Assembly: GCA_025677835.1 (NCBI GenBank) | Contig: JAIXMR010000099.1 | Span: 40,911 to 104,910 of the forward strand | Direction: 5' to 3' | Origin: Sporodiniella umbellata | Lineage: Eukaryota > Mucoromycota > Mucoromycetes > Mucorales > Rhizopodaceae | Length of the DNA stretch: 64,000 bases | Part shown: one piece after another, positions 41,573-52,301 of the stretch | Layout of the letters: every line of letters starts with the position of its first letter | Numbering within the stretch: position 1 is the first letter of the stretch | Notes under the pieces: generated by a model | Databases searched by the model: none | The model's input: the letters and a program-made list of their open reading frames with translations, nothing else | What the model was told of the DNA's origin: nothing | Translations under genes and position numbers: made by a program

Positions 41573-43858
41573 TTTTGTAACTTTTTTTAAAGAAAAAAAA
41601 AGAAAAGAAATTAATAAATAATGATAATGGACTTTGAATTTCCTACTGTCCTGCGTTTTCCATGTGTTTCGATATTATGCATAAAAAAGGGGAAGGGGAA
41701 ATAAAGAGACAGTCATTGTGTTGTCATCCGATAAATAGAAGCGTGATACATCAGAGCACTAAATGCGAGACCCAAATTCACCAAAAAGTTATATTCGCAG
41801 TATTTTTTTATTGGCTATTTCCTGTCTTTGACTGTCAATATAAAAAATCTTTTTAAAAACTCAGGCGTTTGGATTTTGGTAGAGCAGTGTGTTTATACTT
41901 CCATATTCAAATTTGCGCTTACATTTCAATATGCACGTTACGTTTTACTCAGGACTTAGAAAAACTTAGCACGAAACCAAACCATGTTCTTACTTCATAA
42001 ATGGACTTTTCAAAGAATAGCTTCGGAAATTACAGAGTCAAGAGCTATTCCACTCAAAAGTCTTCATTAATCTATAAGATACTTATTTTGATGATGGTGA
42101 CATAAAACAACTTACAACTTCTTGTGTATATACTCCTTTGTTTTGATTGCTTTATTTCAAGTCAAATATACTTCAATATACAGTTAATTATACCCTAGTT
42201 CAACGTTTGGTGAGATACGAAAGCAGACGCGTCCATATTGAAAGTTCCCTTTGGTTTAGATGATATACTTCTCGCGAAACATTTTGATCGACTTGTTTTA
42301 TTGCAAAAAAAGAAAAAAAAGAGCGATATTCAAAACGGTATAGGTAGTGCTAGTCGTCAAAGGACGGTTTTTTTTTTATTCTGGAGATCAATACTTTTTT
42401 ATCCTGTCTTTTTTTTCTAAAGCTCACCTTTACTCTCAGTCAATTTGACTTTAAATAAAACCGAAACTCTCTCAGTTTCCCTACAAAAAAATTTTTTTTT
42501 CTAAAGTTCAAGCTATAGTAAAGCCGGGAAACACTACGCACTTTGAAAGCTTCAATGGCTAAAAATCAAATTGAGCTATACTAAAAAAAAGAGTAAAAGT
42601 AAGGACCAGATTAGTTGAACACTTTTAAAAGTAGCAGTCATTCCTTAAACTTTAGACTTTCTTTCTAACAGTAATACACTAGAGAACAAAATACTTGGTA
42701 TAAACAAAGATTTGAAAGGTAGTTATCTTGTAATGGGTAACTGCACTATCTAAACGTTATAATCAACGCTAAGAAAAACTGAAAATAAAGGGTATAAATG
42801 CAAGTATTTGCCTCCCAGAAGTGAATCAAATCTAACGCTTTTGGTTTTTTATTAAAGAGAAAACGAAGCGTAGGAGCTCATTGAGAGAAAAGACTTTATC
42901 TCAAGGAACCATTAGAAATTACAGCAACGTGCGAACCAATGACCCTTGCACATTTTGTTGCCACTCTAAACGTCTGGTTTTTAATTGTCAAATTTTGAGA
43001 ATAGTTGCCACTTTGAAAAATGCCCAATGAAACAACAAAAGCCAACTAATCAGATTCTTTTGCTCATTTTTTTTTTTTTAGCAAATCTCAATTCGGTTGT
43101 TAACTCTAGCCATCGAAAGTTTCCCAGCTTCACTGTGTCGTGTCCCCCATCTTCATTTTTTAAATCTCAGGCTACCTTGGTACTCTTAACAAACATGACT
43201 ACTATCAGTAAAGAGCGTGTAGTATACGCGTTTTATTATCAAAATTAAGACAAGACTAAAGCCGTTGAGCTACTCAATGCTATTAAAAAAAGCAGGATTT
43301 GAAATTTACTATAAAACATTTCTATTACACAAAACTTCCATAAAAGCGAATTTGTACAACTTTCTTGCCTATCCAAAGATAACTGAGCCTCCTAAAAAAC
43401 AATCAAATCAAAGTTGAGGCCAAACAAATTGGCAAAGTGTTAGCAAAAAAAGAAAATGCGGTGTGCTTTCGAGTATTAATAGACAGGCTTTTTGTTTAGT
43501 GAGTCAAGCTCAACTCATAAATTTTCTCAACATTGTATTTTTACCAATAAGCTCAAACAAGGAAGAGGCTTGAGAATGAGTACTATTTTAAGAGCTTTTT
43601 TTTTTTTTTAGAAACTGACAACTAAGCGGCCATAGCAATTGCAAGGAAGGGAAATAAAATGAAATGTTATTATAGTTTGAGGGATTTTTTCGCTTCGTTT
43701 GTATGTCTATGTACTTCGCTAACTTGCAAGGCCATAGTCTTGGGGGTCAAAGGGAGAAAGCTAAAAGTGAATCGCTAGTGATATTTTCATCTTATGACGA
43801 CCGCAATTATAATAACTATTTCAGCGACTATTTTCGGCTTCTATGTGCACCGTGCAAT

Positions 43859-44577
43859 TTAAAATTCGAGGATCTCAATTACCAGCTGAGCGTCTCTAAC
43901 TTCGACTGTGAGCCACAGAAACTCATGAGTCACTTCTTTACGGACTTCTTGTTTGGCAAGGTAGGGGAATAGCATGTGTTCGGTAAAGCCTTCCAAATTG
44001 TAGCAGACCGGGCAGGTCCTTTGGGTCAGTACAGTAGCCAAGGAAGGATCAGGGCTGAGTTTTTCCTGTTACTGTTCTTTGACCAACTTACCGATGGCTC
44101 TAACGTGCTTTTTATCAATTTGATCTATTGAAAAGCAGTATATGGTGTTCAATTTCATAGTAGAGCATGTCTTCGACCGTTACGTTATCGCCAGAAAATT
44201 TGAAAAATGAAGAGTTCGGCACAATCATTGTTTCGATAGGGAGTTTTAAGCAGGAAGTCGGATTTACACGCAGCTTAATATAGCCTTTAGAAGTTTTTTA
44301 GTGCATCGAATCAGGATGTACACTGTGTTTATTTGTTATGTGGAGTTTCTTCCTCGTACGTTAGGAAGTAATAAAGGATTTTCCATGTATGCCGTGTTTT
44401 ACATGTTGGACGCGTGTATCTTGACTGCCCAGTAAGCCCTATTTTCAACGACAGTTGCATTTAACGGTGAAAGTACCCAGCGAAAGTATAGTGTTGTTTT
44501 TGCAGATGAATATCAACCTTTTGAAGTCCTAGCTTTTGGAAATAGTTGTTGTGGACCAGCTGATTCCCCGGTAGCTG
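43859..44577 (-). pseudogene. Degenerate coding segment, family unresolved (possible mobile-element remnant)
   Basis: On the minus strand several protein-like stretches follow one another, broken by stops and frame changes. The most downstream (44069-43859, after an in-frame TAA at 44070-44072) contains a CPVC...TEH pattern (QRTCPVCYNLEGFTEHML). Before the stop the same frame reads IDQIDKKHVRAIGKLVKEQ. Upstream, in another frame, is LKLPIETMIVPNSSFF followed by NVTVEDMLYYEIEHHIL. Further upstream (44577-44337) two more open stretches are separated by a single stop. Base composition is closer to coding DNA than the flanks. The Cys-Cys-His pattern loosely recalls the zinc-binding end of retroelement proteins, but I cannot name the family. 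Confidence 0.45.
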
Positions 44578-44755
44578 TCTTAATTTAAGCCAGAACCGTG
44601 ATCGCTTTTTTCTTTTTTTCTTTTTTGAAATCCGACCAGCACTTTATGTCAATTGATGGCGGATGCTCTGTGCAGGTCAGGCACACCTTCTTAAATTTAT
44701 TCTTGTTCACCTTTGTTGCTTTTTCTTTTTCTTTTTTTTTTTGCTTTTACTCTTT

Positions 44756-44757
<2 letters not shown>

Positions 44758-44793
<36 letters not shown>
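44758..44793 (+). repeat. 36-nt poly(T) tract before the FAR-acyltransferase start
   Basis: 36 uninterrupted T residues end 22 bp before the ATG at 44816, the longest homopolymer seen in the window. It sits in the presumed leader or core promoter of the fused lipid gene. Poly(dA:dT) tracts exclude nucleosomes, so a promoter role is plausible but inferred. Length may be unreliable in the assembly. Confidence 0.85.
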
Positions 44794-44794
<1 letters not shown>

Positions 44795-44815
44795 GTTTTT
44801 TCTCTTGTGCTGTAA

Positions 44816-47800
44816 ATGACGCCAGTTCCCAGCATCTCTATCACCACTCCTGATTTAGAGAGTGAAGACTTAGCTAACAATAGTGAAGCAGTAACTTATG
44901 AATCTCCACCTGAACCCCAAGCGAATGCTGAGGAATCAGCTGAAACAATTGCTGAAGAAACCTTAAACCCTAAAAGCTGCGACAACCATGTAGATATGGT
45001 TATCTTAGACGACAAAAACAGAACGATATACTCATTTTATGAAAACAAATCGATCCTTTTAACAGGAGGCACTGGTTTTGTTGGGAAAGCAGTGCTATGG
45101 AAGCTACTTTATTCTTTAGGTGAATCCCTCGATACAATATTTATATTACTGAGGCCTACCCGAATCAACTCGAGTTCTGCAGACAAAAGACTAAAAGACG
45201 ATATACTATCTAACAAGGTCTCAATATACAAAGATAGAAAGATACAAAAAGAGGGAGGGGGAATAGGGTAGTACAATTATTAACTGCTGAGGAATATACC
45301 ATAGGCTTTTACTAGTCTTCGCGGTTCAATGGGAATAAAACGGTTTGATACTCTTATAAAAGAGAAAGTTCGCCCTATTTTTGGCGATTTGACAGAGCCA
45401 AACCTTGGATTGTGCGATGAATCAACAGAGCTAATAAAAAAAAAAGTGAACGTTATATTCAATTGTGCTGGGAATTCAGACGGTAATGAGATATTAGAAA
45501 ATACCATCAAAGTAGAGTACCTCTCTTGTAAGAAAAAAGAGTAAAAAAGAAAGCTAATTGTATGATTGGATGCTAGATAAACACACTGGGAACTTTAGAT
45601 CTATTAAATCTTGCTAAACAATGCGACTCTATTTCTGGCTTTGTTCACCTTTCAACACTTCAGCCCAATTCTGATGAAAGATATCTGTACCCTTTGAAAC
45701 AAGACCACTCCGCTACAGATGTGCTGCAAGACATTTTGGATCAGCAGGAACTGGTTGAATATAAGCCTTTGTACGACAACGCCTATCTATATGCCAAATC
45801 CATGACTGAGCATATTTTGGCCGATCAGGTCAACAAGATGCCTAAAGAACAACTATTTCCTATTTCAATCATGAGACTAGGACCCGTAGGACCTAGTGTT
45901 CAGGAGCCTTTAATCGGCTGGGTAAGTTTGAATTAACACTAAAGAATAAGAGGCATAGTTGAGCTAACGTTGAAAACCCCTCATTTTAGGCTGATGGAGT
46001 CCATGGCGTGAATGGTATAATTCTATTGACAGGCAAAGGCTCCAAAGCCATTCATCCACAGCTTGGTGATACTGTGGCTGATATAGTACCTGTGGATTAT
46101 GCTGCTCGCTTAATCATTGGCTGTCCGACTGTAATGTATGTTCCGCACGACTTTCAAGTACCCGCACTTCAGCCCACTGAGGAACAGAAGCCTGTAGGAC
46201 GTAAAAGGTCATCGAGCCAAGCTAGTCGTATTTCCATCAGGAGTAGTCATTTCCAACCTCAAAGAATATCCGATCTACCTACAATCCGCTCACTGCCTGT
46301 GATATATCAAATCTCCATGTCTCACAAACGCCCCCTCACATGGCAATATGGATATGAAACTATTCGTCAATACTGGAACAAAGCCACACAAGCAAACTTG
46401 CCTTCGTCAGGCGTTTATTTTACTCAAAGAAACAGCGGAAATGTGAGTCCTACACCTAGCGTCTCTCGTGCAAGAACCGTTATGAATTCAATTCGAGGCT
46501 ATTATAATTCTCCTAATGCAGAGCCTATCTCTGTCAGCCCTTCAGTCTCTACTGAACACAACAAACGAAGCTCCCATCGAGTGAGTCGAACAGTAGACAA
46601 AGCTATTAAGTTGTCTGGTAATAACTCTTTGTATCACGAAAACTTTACGAGTAACCAACATGCAAATGCGTTGACTGTTTCGTTACGGCATCTTGACGAT
46701 AGTCAGAAATTCGACCCTTCAGTTATTGTGCCTGAAGATGCAGATCGAACTTTTTGGTTCAATTATATAACTAATGCAAGCTATGGTATTCACTACTTTA
46801 TATGCCAAGAATCCAACCATATTCGCTTACCTACTCCTATTTACGGTTGGAACTGCGCTATTCAACTTTGTCAGTTGATGGAAGAAGAAAGCGGCGGGTA
46901 TACAGTTGTTCAAAGGCAAGTTAGAAGCGCCCTTTTTACTCAAGACGAAATAATACAAAGAATGCTACGTATGGTTCAAACAACCAAATTGACAGTTCTT
47001 CAAAACAAATACGATACAAATAAAGGAGACGAAGTTTGGCTGGCTGATTTAGACGATTCTCTGGACGATTGGTGTCAGGATAACGAAATCAATATCACAG
47101 ATCGCCGTATGTCGTTAGGAAAATGGCGTAAGAAAGTAGGCAGTAACGATGAGTCTGTTAAGGTGGCAGTTTTGAACGACAAAAGAGTTAACTTAGCCAT
47201 CAGTCAAATCACACAAAAAGCTGGCGTTCCCAAGCAAACAGCGGTGAATGAGGCTGTCAAGATTCTGATGAGAATGAGTGAGCGAACCCAGCTAGCTTTT
47301 GTATGGTTTACAGGCTCCTTCCTTCGTCATTTTTTTGAAGATATGTTTGAAAATGTGCGAATACAAGAAGAGAGTTTAAGAATTATTCGTCAATCTGCAA
47401 TGGGTAAAAGGGTTGTTTATATACCTTCATCAAAGAGTATCTTAGATCAGCTGCTGGTATGGTACATAGCCATTCGCTATCATTTACCTGTTCCAGCTTT
47501 AGCTTGCGATGAGTCTATGTCGCAGATGGGGCCTATTTCAGATATCTACCGTTTGGCAGGGGCATACTATATAAAACGCGACAAAACAAAACGATCCCCA
47601 CTCAATTCAGCAGTAACTGCAGCATATACCCAAGTGCTTTTGAAAGAACACGGTGCTCTTTCATTTTATCTTGAGCGTTCTCGATCGCGTACAGGAAAAT
47701 GTCAAAACGCATACCCTGATGGCCTTGTTGATATGGTAATAGAAGCTACTTTACAAACCAATCAAATCCGTGCTTCATCCTCAGGGCGCGATAGTACTTC

Positions 47801-49572
47801 TCCGCCTGATTCGCCTAATACAGTTGATTCAACGCCACCAAACACTAATCAAAGCAAGAAGGTGCAAAAGGACATTTTATTTGTTCCTGTCAACATTACT
47901 TATGAAAACGTGCCAGAACTTCCTTATCTAGTAGATGAAGTACTTGATCAACAACAACCTACCACAACTCAACATAGGCGCACTCCTTCAAACGCATCGC
48001 CCACACCCTCTCGTATAGTACGGCCTAGCGAAGCTAAAGATAAAAGAAAAACTGTGTCAGAATTACCGTCTAAAAGAAAGTACGGTCGTGTGATATTTGG
48101 GGTGGGACCTTTAGTTAGTGTTCAAGAAGTGGCTGATCAGTGTAGCAGTAACCAAGAAAATGAGCTGGTAACAAAAGTCACGAAGAAAATTCAAGAGTCA
48201 CAACGTAAAGGGTTGGTTATTTCTATCGTTTCTGTTGTATCCTCTATTATCTTGTACGGGAGAGCTACACACGGCGTTTGCGTTGGAAAAATCAAAGAAA
48301 TTGTTAACAGTATTCGACATAAAATAGTACAAGATGGACATATGGCAGGGTGGGAAGGTACGAAAAAAAAGAAAGAAAATGTACATGCACGCGTTACAAA
48401 ATTGATCTTTTTTTTTTTTTTGGTATGCAGAAGGGGAAGACTTAGATTTGCTGATTACTGCCTCATTTAAGCTATTAGATGAATCTAAGAATATTGTTAT
48501 GGAAGGAAAAGAAATGAACGATGATACGAACATAAGAGTAAACAATCACGCCGATAATGTGATGATTTTATCTTACTATGCAAACCAAATGCTAGATGTG
48601 TTTTTACTCGATTCTTTTTTTGCTGTAGTTTATTTGTCTTTCTCAGATATTAAAATAACGGAAGACGACTTTATGGATAGATTCAGATTCCTAGTTCAAT
48701 TACTAGAACGAGAGTTTGTATTGGATTGGAATGTAGAAGAAAAGTTTCAAAGCGCAATTCAATCAAACATTCAAAAAAAAGTAATCAAAAAGCAAGACCA
48801 AGGCCTTGTACTTTTGGTTAATATGGAAAGCGAGCCAACAATATACGAACACCTGATGTATCTTGCATCATTAGTCTATCCTACAATAGATGCTTACTGG
48901 ATTACTTCATGTTCGTTATCTGCTTTAGAAGCCGTACCCATGTTGCCTAGATGTATTGTACCTTTACTTACACAGTGGATTGCTACACATCTTATTACAG
49001 GAAGAAGAACCATTTACCGTGAGGTGCTTTCGACTGAGCCGAGCAAAATGGCTGTAGATGTGTTTATGTCTATGGGCTTCTTAACAGAAATTATGTCCAA
49101 AGAGAAACTGTCACCGGATGCTCAAATTCTACTGCATGAGTTTGGTATTCCCACTTCAGAAGTGCTTATTGAACTTTCTGGACAAAACAGCGACGGAGGA
49201 AAAACGCCAGTTTCTCCTATAGATCCAGAAGGCATGATGAAGGCTGTTATGGCACAGATAGAGATGAACCGAGCCAACTCAAATATGGTAGATTTATGCC
49301 AGCAGATAGATTCATACCGTCTTGGGGCTGCTTCTCAAAGAGAAAGTTTTCAGAACGCTCAAGTATTCCAGAAATGTCTAAAACAAATCAGAGGAATACT
49401 GAACGCTAATGTCATAAGTATTGTTAAAAAAAGAAATGTCGACCTCCCTGAAGATGAAGCAAATTTGGCTCAGCTTATTTACTCTTTGCTGGCAAGTGGT
49501 GCTCCTTCAGGCGATAGAACTGCTCAAGCTCACGCCTTTCGAAGAATTTCGGAAGCTTACAATCTAAGATGA
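44816..49572 (+). CDS. Fatty acyl-CoA reductase fused to a PlsB/GNPAT-type acyltransferase domain
   Basis: Five exons: 44816-45217, 45305-45511, 45577-45921, 45990-48357, 48431-49572, 1487 aa. The first ~70 residues are acidic and disordered. A Rossmann NAD(P)H-binding FAR domain follows: TGGTGFVG at 83-90, FGDLTEPNLGL, FVHLST and the active-site Y273xxxK277 (YLYAK). Residues ~395-480 include a Ser-rich linker and a FAR_C-like stretch (IYQISMSHKRPLTW). A GPAT/DHAPAT-like region starts around residue 740: YIPSSKSILDQLL aligns with motif I (HX4D), LAGAYYIKRD with motif II, and FYLERSRSR with motif III. Motif I has Ser799 in place of the catalytic His while Asp804 is kept; motif III reads ERSRSR instead of EGTRSR. 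FARs make fatty alcohols; DHAP acyltransferases start ether-lipid synthesis. The acyltransferase part may be inactive or divergent. Donors of introns 1 and 2 (gtctca, gtagag) are weak. Confidence 0.85.
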
Positions 49573-49875
49573 ACAAGTATGCCTCACCCAAATAAAAACT
49601 TTTGTTTTATGCCAAAATAAATTAGATAAACACATACTTGTATGCACAGAGACTGCTATACACCATGATTACGATCAGTTCAAGTACTCGAAAAAAAACA
49701 CCCAAAAATAGGAAAGAAGCAAGAGGGGCAAAGTTTATTGATTAACTGTTGATTCAAATTAAAAATGTTTGGATTACAAATGTGCTTTTTTCTACCTTTT
49801 CGTCAATTACGAAGCTCAGCCATAATAAAAGCAAGTATTTGTCGAGTTAAACGGGCTTTGATTCTAAAAGCCTAT
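49573..49875. other. Convergent spacer between FAR-acyltransferase and fuconate dehydratase genes
   Basis: 303 bp between two stop codons, AT-rich, probably both 3' UTRs. Nothing else seen. Confidence 0.6.
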
Positions 49876-51246
49876 TTAGCTTTGTTGGTGCATAATACCA
49901 GTTGGAAAGGTGTAATCTTCAATCGACTGGCGCTTCATTTCAATAGAATAACCGGGATGGGTGGGTACAGTATAGTTGCTGTTACTCATAATAACAGGAT
50001 GTACAAAGTGTTCGTGAAGGTGGTCAACGTACTCAAGGACACGGTTTTGAGTTGTCCCAGAAATACAAATGTAATCAATGAAAGACAAGTGCTGTACGTA
50101 TTCGCACAAACCAACACCACCTGCGTGAGGACATACAGGAATTTTGAATTTATTGGCCATTAATAAAATAGCCAAAACCTCGTTGACTCCAGACACACGA
50201 CAAGCGTCAATTTGACAATAATCAATAGCATTGGCTTGAAACAACTGCTTGAATATTATGCGGTTTTGAATGTGTTCCCCCGTGGCAACGGCAGTATGAG
50301 GCTGGAGCGCCTTGCGAATAGCAGCATGACCTAGTATATCGTCAGGAGATGTTGGCTCTTCGATAAACAGAGGATTAAACTGCAAAAGGTCTTGCATCCA
50401 GTCAATGGCTTCTTTAACATCCCATACCTGGTTGGCATCCATCATAAGAATACCCTCTTCTCCAATTTCCTCCCGGATTATTTTGGCGCGTCTAATATCA
50501 GATTGTCTATCACTACCAACTTTCTGCTTAAAATGTGTAAACCCCTTTGCTTTAGATTCTCTGATCAAACTACGGATTTTTTCATCGCTGTAGCCTATAC
50601 GAATTATGTGAGTTTTTAACAACAGAAAAAAACTCTTTCTAATACCTAGCCATCCTGCAGATGTTGTGTAACTAGGAAATCCACTCTCTCGCATTTCAGT
50701 TTCGCGTTGAGCTTTTGTAGGCTCCATTTCGCGTAGCATTTGGAGGGCTTCTTCCGGTGTTATCACATCAGTAATGTAGCGAAAGTCGATACACTGAACA
50801 AACTCTTCAGGTGTCATATCAGCAATTAGTTTCCACACTGGCTTTTTTACAGCTTTTCCCCAAAGATCCCATACTGCGTTAATGACAGCAGCAGTAGCTA
50901 AGTGAATGACCCCTTTTTCGGGACCAATCCAGCGCAGCTGAGAATCGCCAGTACAAATTTGGTGTGTTGCGCGCATATCAGACACCAAGTCGTTTAGTTT
51001 TTTATTGACAAACTTCTGAGCCAACAGCTTAATAGTAGAACATACCATATCGTTGCCACGCCCGCATGTAAATGTCATTCCATGTCCGGCCAAACTTGTA
51101 TCATCTGTATAGAATATAACGTATGCGGCTGAGTAGTCTGGATCTTTATTCATAGCGTCTGAGCCATCTAGTGCTTTTGAAGTGGGAAATCGTATATCGC
51201 AAACTTCATAGCTAACAATAGTATATTCATTAACAGTTTGTACCAT
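49876..51246 (-). CDS. L-fuconate dehydratase / ENOSF1 homologue (enolase superfamily)
   Basis: Two exons, 51246-50646 and 50594-49876, 439 aa (human ENOSF1 is 443). The N-terminal capping domain is followed by the mandelate-racemase-type barrel. The base FKQKVG (KxK), metal ligands in MMDANQVWD, IEEPTSPDD and TGEH, and the His of PHAGGVGL are all in place. Enzymes of this subgroup dehydrate L-fuconate to 2-keto-3-deoxy-L-fuconate in non-phosphorylated L-fucose catabolism; a fungal role in deoxy-sugar breakdown is likely. The 51-nt intron (50645-50595) is a multiple of three and has no stop, so a simple ORF search reads through it. Splicing restores the conserved AGWLGYSDE junction. No targeting signal is seen. 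Confidence 0.93.
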   Translation of the reverse strand: MVQTVNEYTIVSYEVCDIRFPTSKALDGSDAMNKDPDYSAAYVIFYTDDTSLAGHGMTFTCGRGNDMVCSTIKLLAQKFVNKKLNDLVSDMRATHQICTGDSQLRWIGPEKGVIHLATAAVINAVWDLWGKAVKKPVWKLIADMTPEEFVQCIDFRYITDVITPEEALQMLREMEPTKAQRETEMRESGFPSYTTSAGWLGIRKSFFLLLKTHIIRIGYSDEKIRSLIRESKAKGFTHFKQKVGSDRQSDIRRAKIIREEIGEEGILMMDANQVWDVKEAIDWMQDLLQFNPLFIEEPTSPDDILGHAAIRKALQPHTAVATGEHIQNRIIFKQLFQANAIDYCQIDACRVSGVNEVLAILLMANKFKIPVCPHAGGVGLCEYVQHLSFIDYICISGTTQNRVLEYVDHLHEHFVHPVIMSNSNYTVPTHPGYSIEMKRQSIEDYTFPTGIMHQQS

Positions 51247-52301
51247 AGTTAAGTAAAATATTAAAAGAAAGGAAGAAAAACAATCTATTATAGGAAACCA
51301 AACATTATTATTTTTTTGGGAAAAACAAGTACAAAACGGTATCGCAAAAAAAAAAAAAAAAAAAAGCTAGTGTCGCGTCTTTAAAAACAGTACTATTCTG
51401 TGAAAGTAACTGTTTACTATACAGGGTGGTTTATAGGTTGCTATCAAAATACTCATTGCACGAATATATCAAAAGCTGTATTCGACAGTCGTGGAAACCA
51501 AAAAAATCCTAAAAGTTACAACCTTGGGCAAATACATATGCTCATACAGGCATTACAGGATGAAGCCCCACCATATCTAAACTGGAATCATATTGTAATG
51601 TTCCATGAAAAAAGTCAAAGCTACTGAAATATTTTGAGGCTTTTTTTTTATTTTTTTAACTTTGTGCTTTGCGACCTATCATTGAAACATAAGCCCTTTT
51701 GTAACGCTAAAAGGATATAGTACTGTTCCTTCAGGAGAGCGATAACTCAGAATCGTATTTTTAAAGGATCAGTTTGCATGTAAACAGTCTCTGGTGTTAT
51801 AATAAAGCTATATTATATAGCTCTAGAACGACTCTAGCTTTGCGTTTATCTACAATTCACCAATTTTTTGCTTTTACCTTCGTCTTTTACATTACGAAAC
51901 ATTAATTATTTCGTTTTTTAAGCTGTTTTGGTGTTTTGCATGAAGTGTAGACCATGCTAGCGGCTTTCATTTGGCCAAGCATTTGAGAGTTTTTAAAGGT
52001 TACGCTCCAAATACTAACACGTCGTTCATAAAGACGTCTGGCTCTTAAACAAATAAAAAATTCCAAGCATGCCCTTTTCTAAGGTGACTTACGTTAATAC
52101 AGTCACGCGATAATTGGCTGTATTATCAGAAAAGAAAGTGATAGCTTCATCTTCGTCTTTGGCTTAATAATCCATTCAATACCAAGGAATTAGCAAAAAG
52201 TAAATTTACAAAACGGCATCCAACAAGTTTTTATCACAAACAAAAACTGCTGTTAAGACTCAGTTGCCACATTTATGTTTTTTTAACTACGCATATAAAA
52301 G
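51247..52301. other. Divergent spacer between fuconate dehydratase and REV1 genes
   Basis: 1.06 kb. Contains an A run near 51346-51365 and a 75-aa frame (51400-51627) without family features. Shared upstream region for both genes. TATAAAA at 52294-52300 lies directly before the REV1 ATG, too close to act as its TATA box. Confidence 0.55.

Larger units (their letters stand above)
41573..44815. other. Long spacer with decayed coding segment
   Basis: 3.2 kb between divergent genes (START-like and FAR-acyltransferase). 41573-43600 is plain AT-rich sequence with scattered A/T runs. 43620-44590 is less AT-rich and holds broken frames on the minus strand (separate entry). The last ~200 bp is a T-rich leader ending in 36 consecutive T. 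Confidence 0.6.

Noticed and set aside
42985..43248. 87-aa plus-strand frame
   Set aside because: Low-complexity, no recognisable motif, surrounded by featureless AT-rich DNA.
44598..44819. 73-aa frame ending at the FAR start
   Set aside because: Poly-Phe translation of the T-rich leader; no family and abuts the true ATG.
50595..50645. Reading the fuconate dehydratase as a single 456-aa exon
   Set aside because: The extra 17 residues interrupt a conserved AGWLGYSDE block and are bounded by gtatta...tatag splice ends.
51400..51627. 75-aa plus-strand frame in the REV1 upstream spacer
   Set aside because: No domain, no splice-compatible neighbours, and a length expected by chance in a 1-kb spacer.
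52294..52300. TATAAAA as REV1 TATA box
   Set aside because: It ends one base before the ATG, far too close to serve as a core promoter for this start codon.
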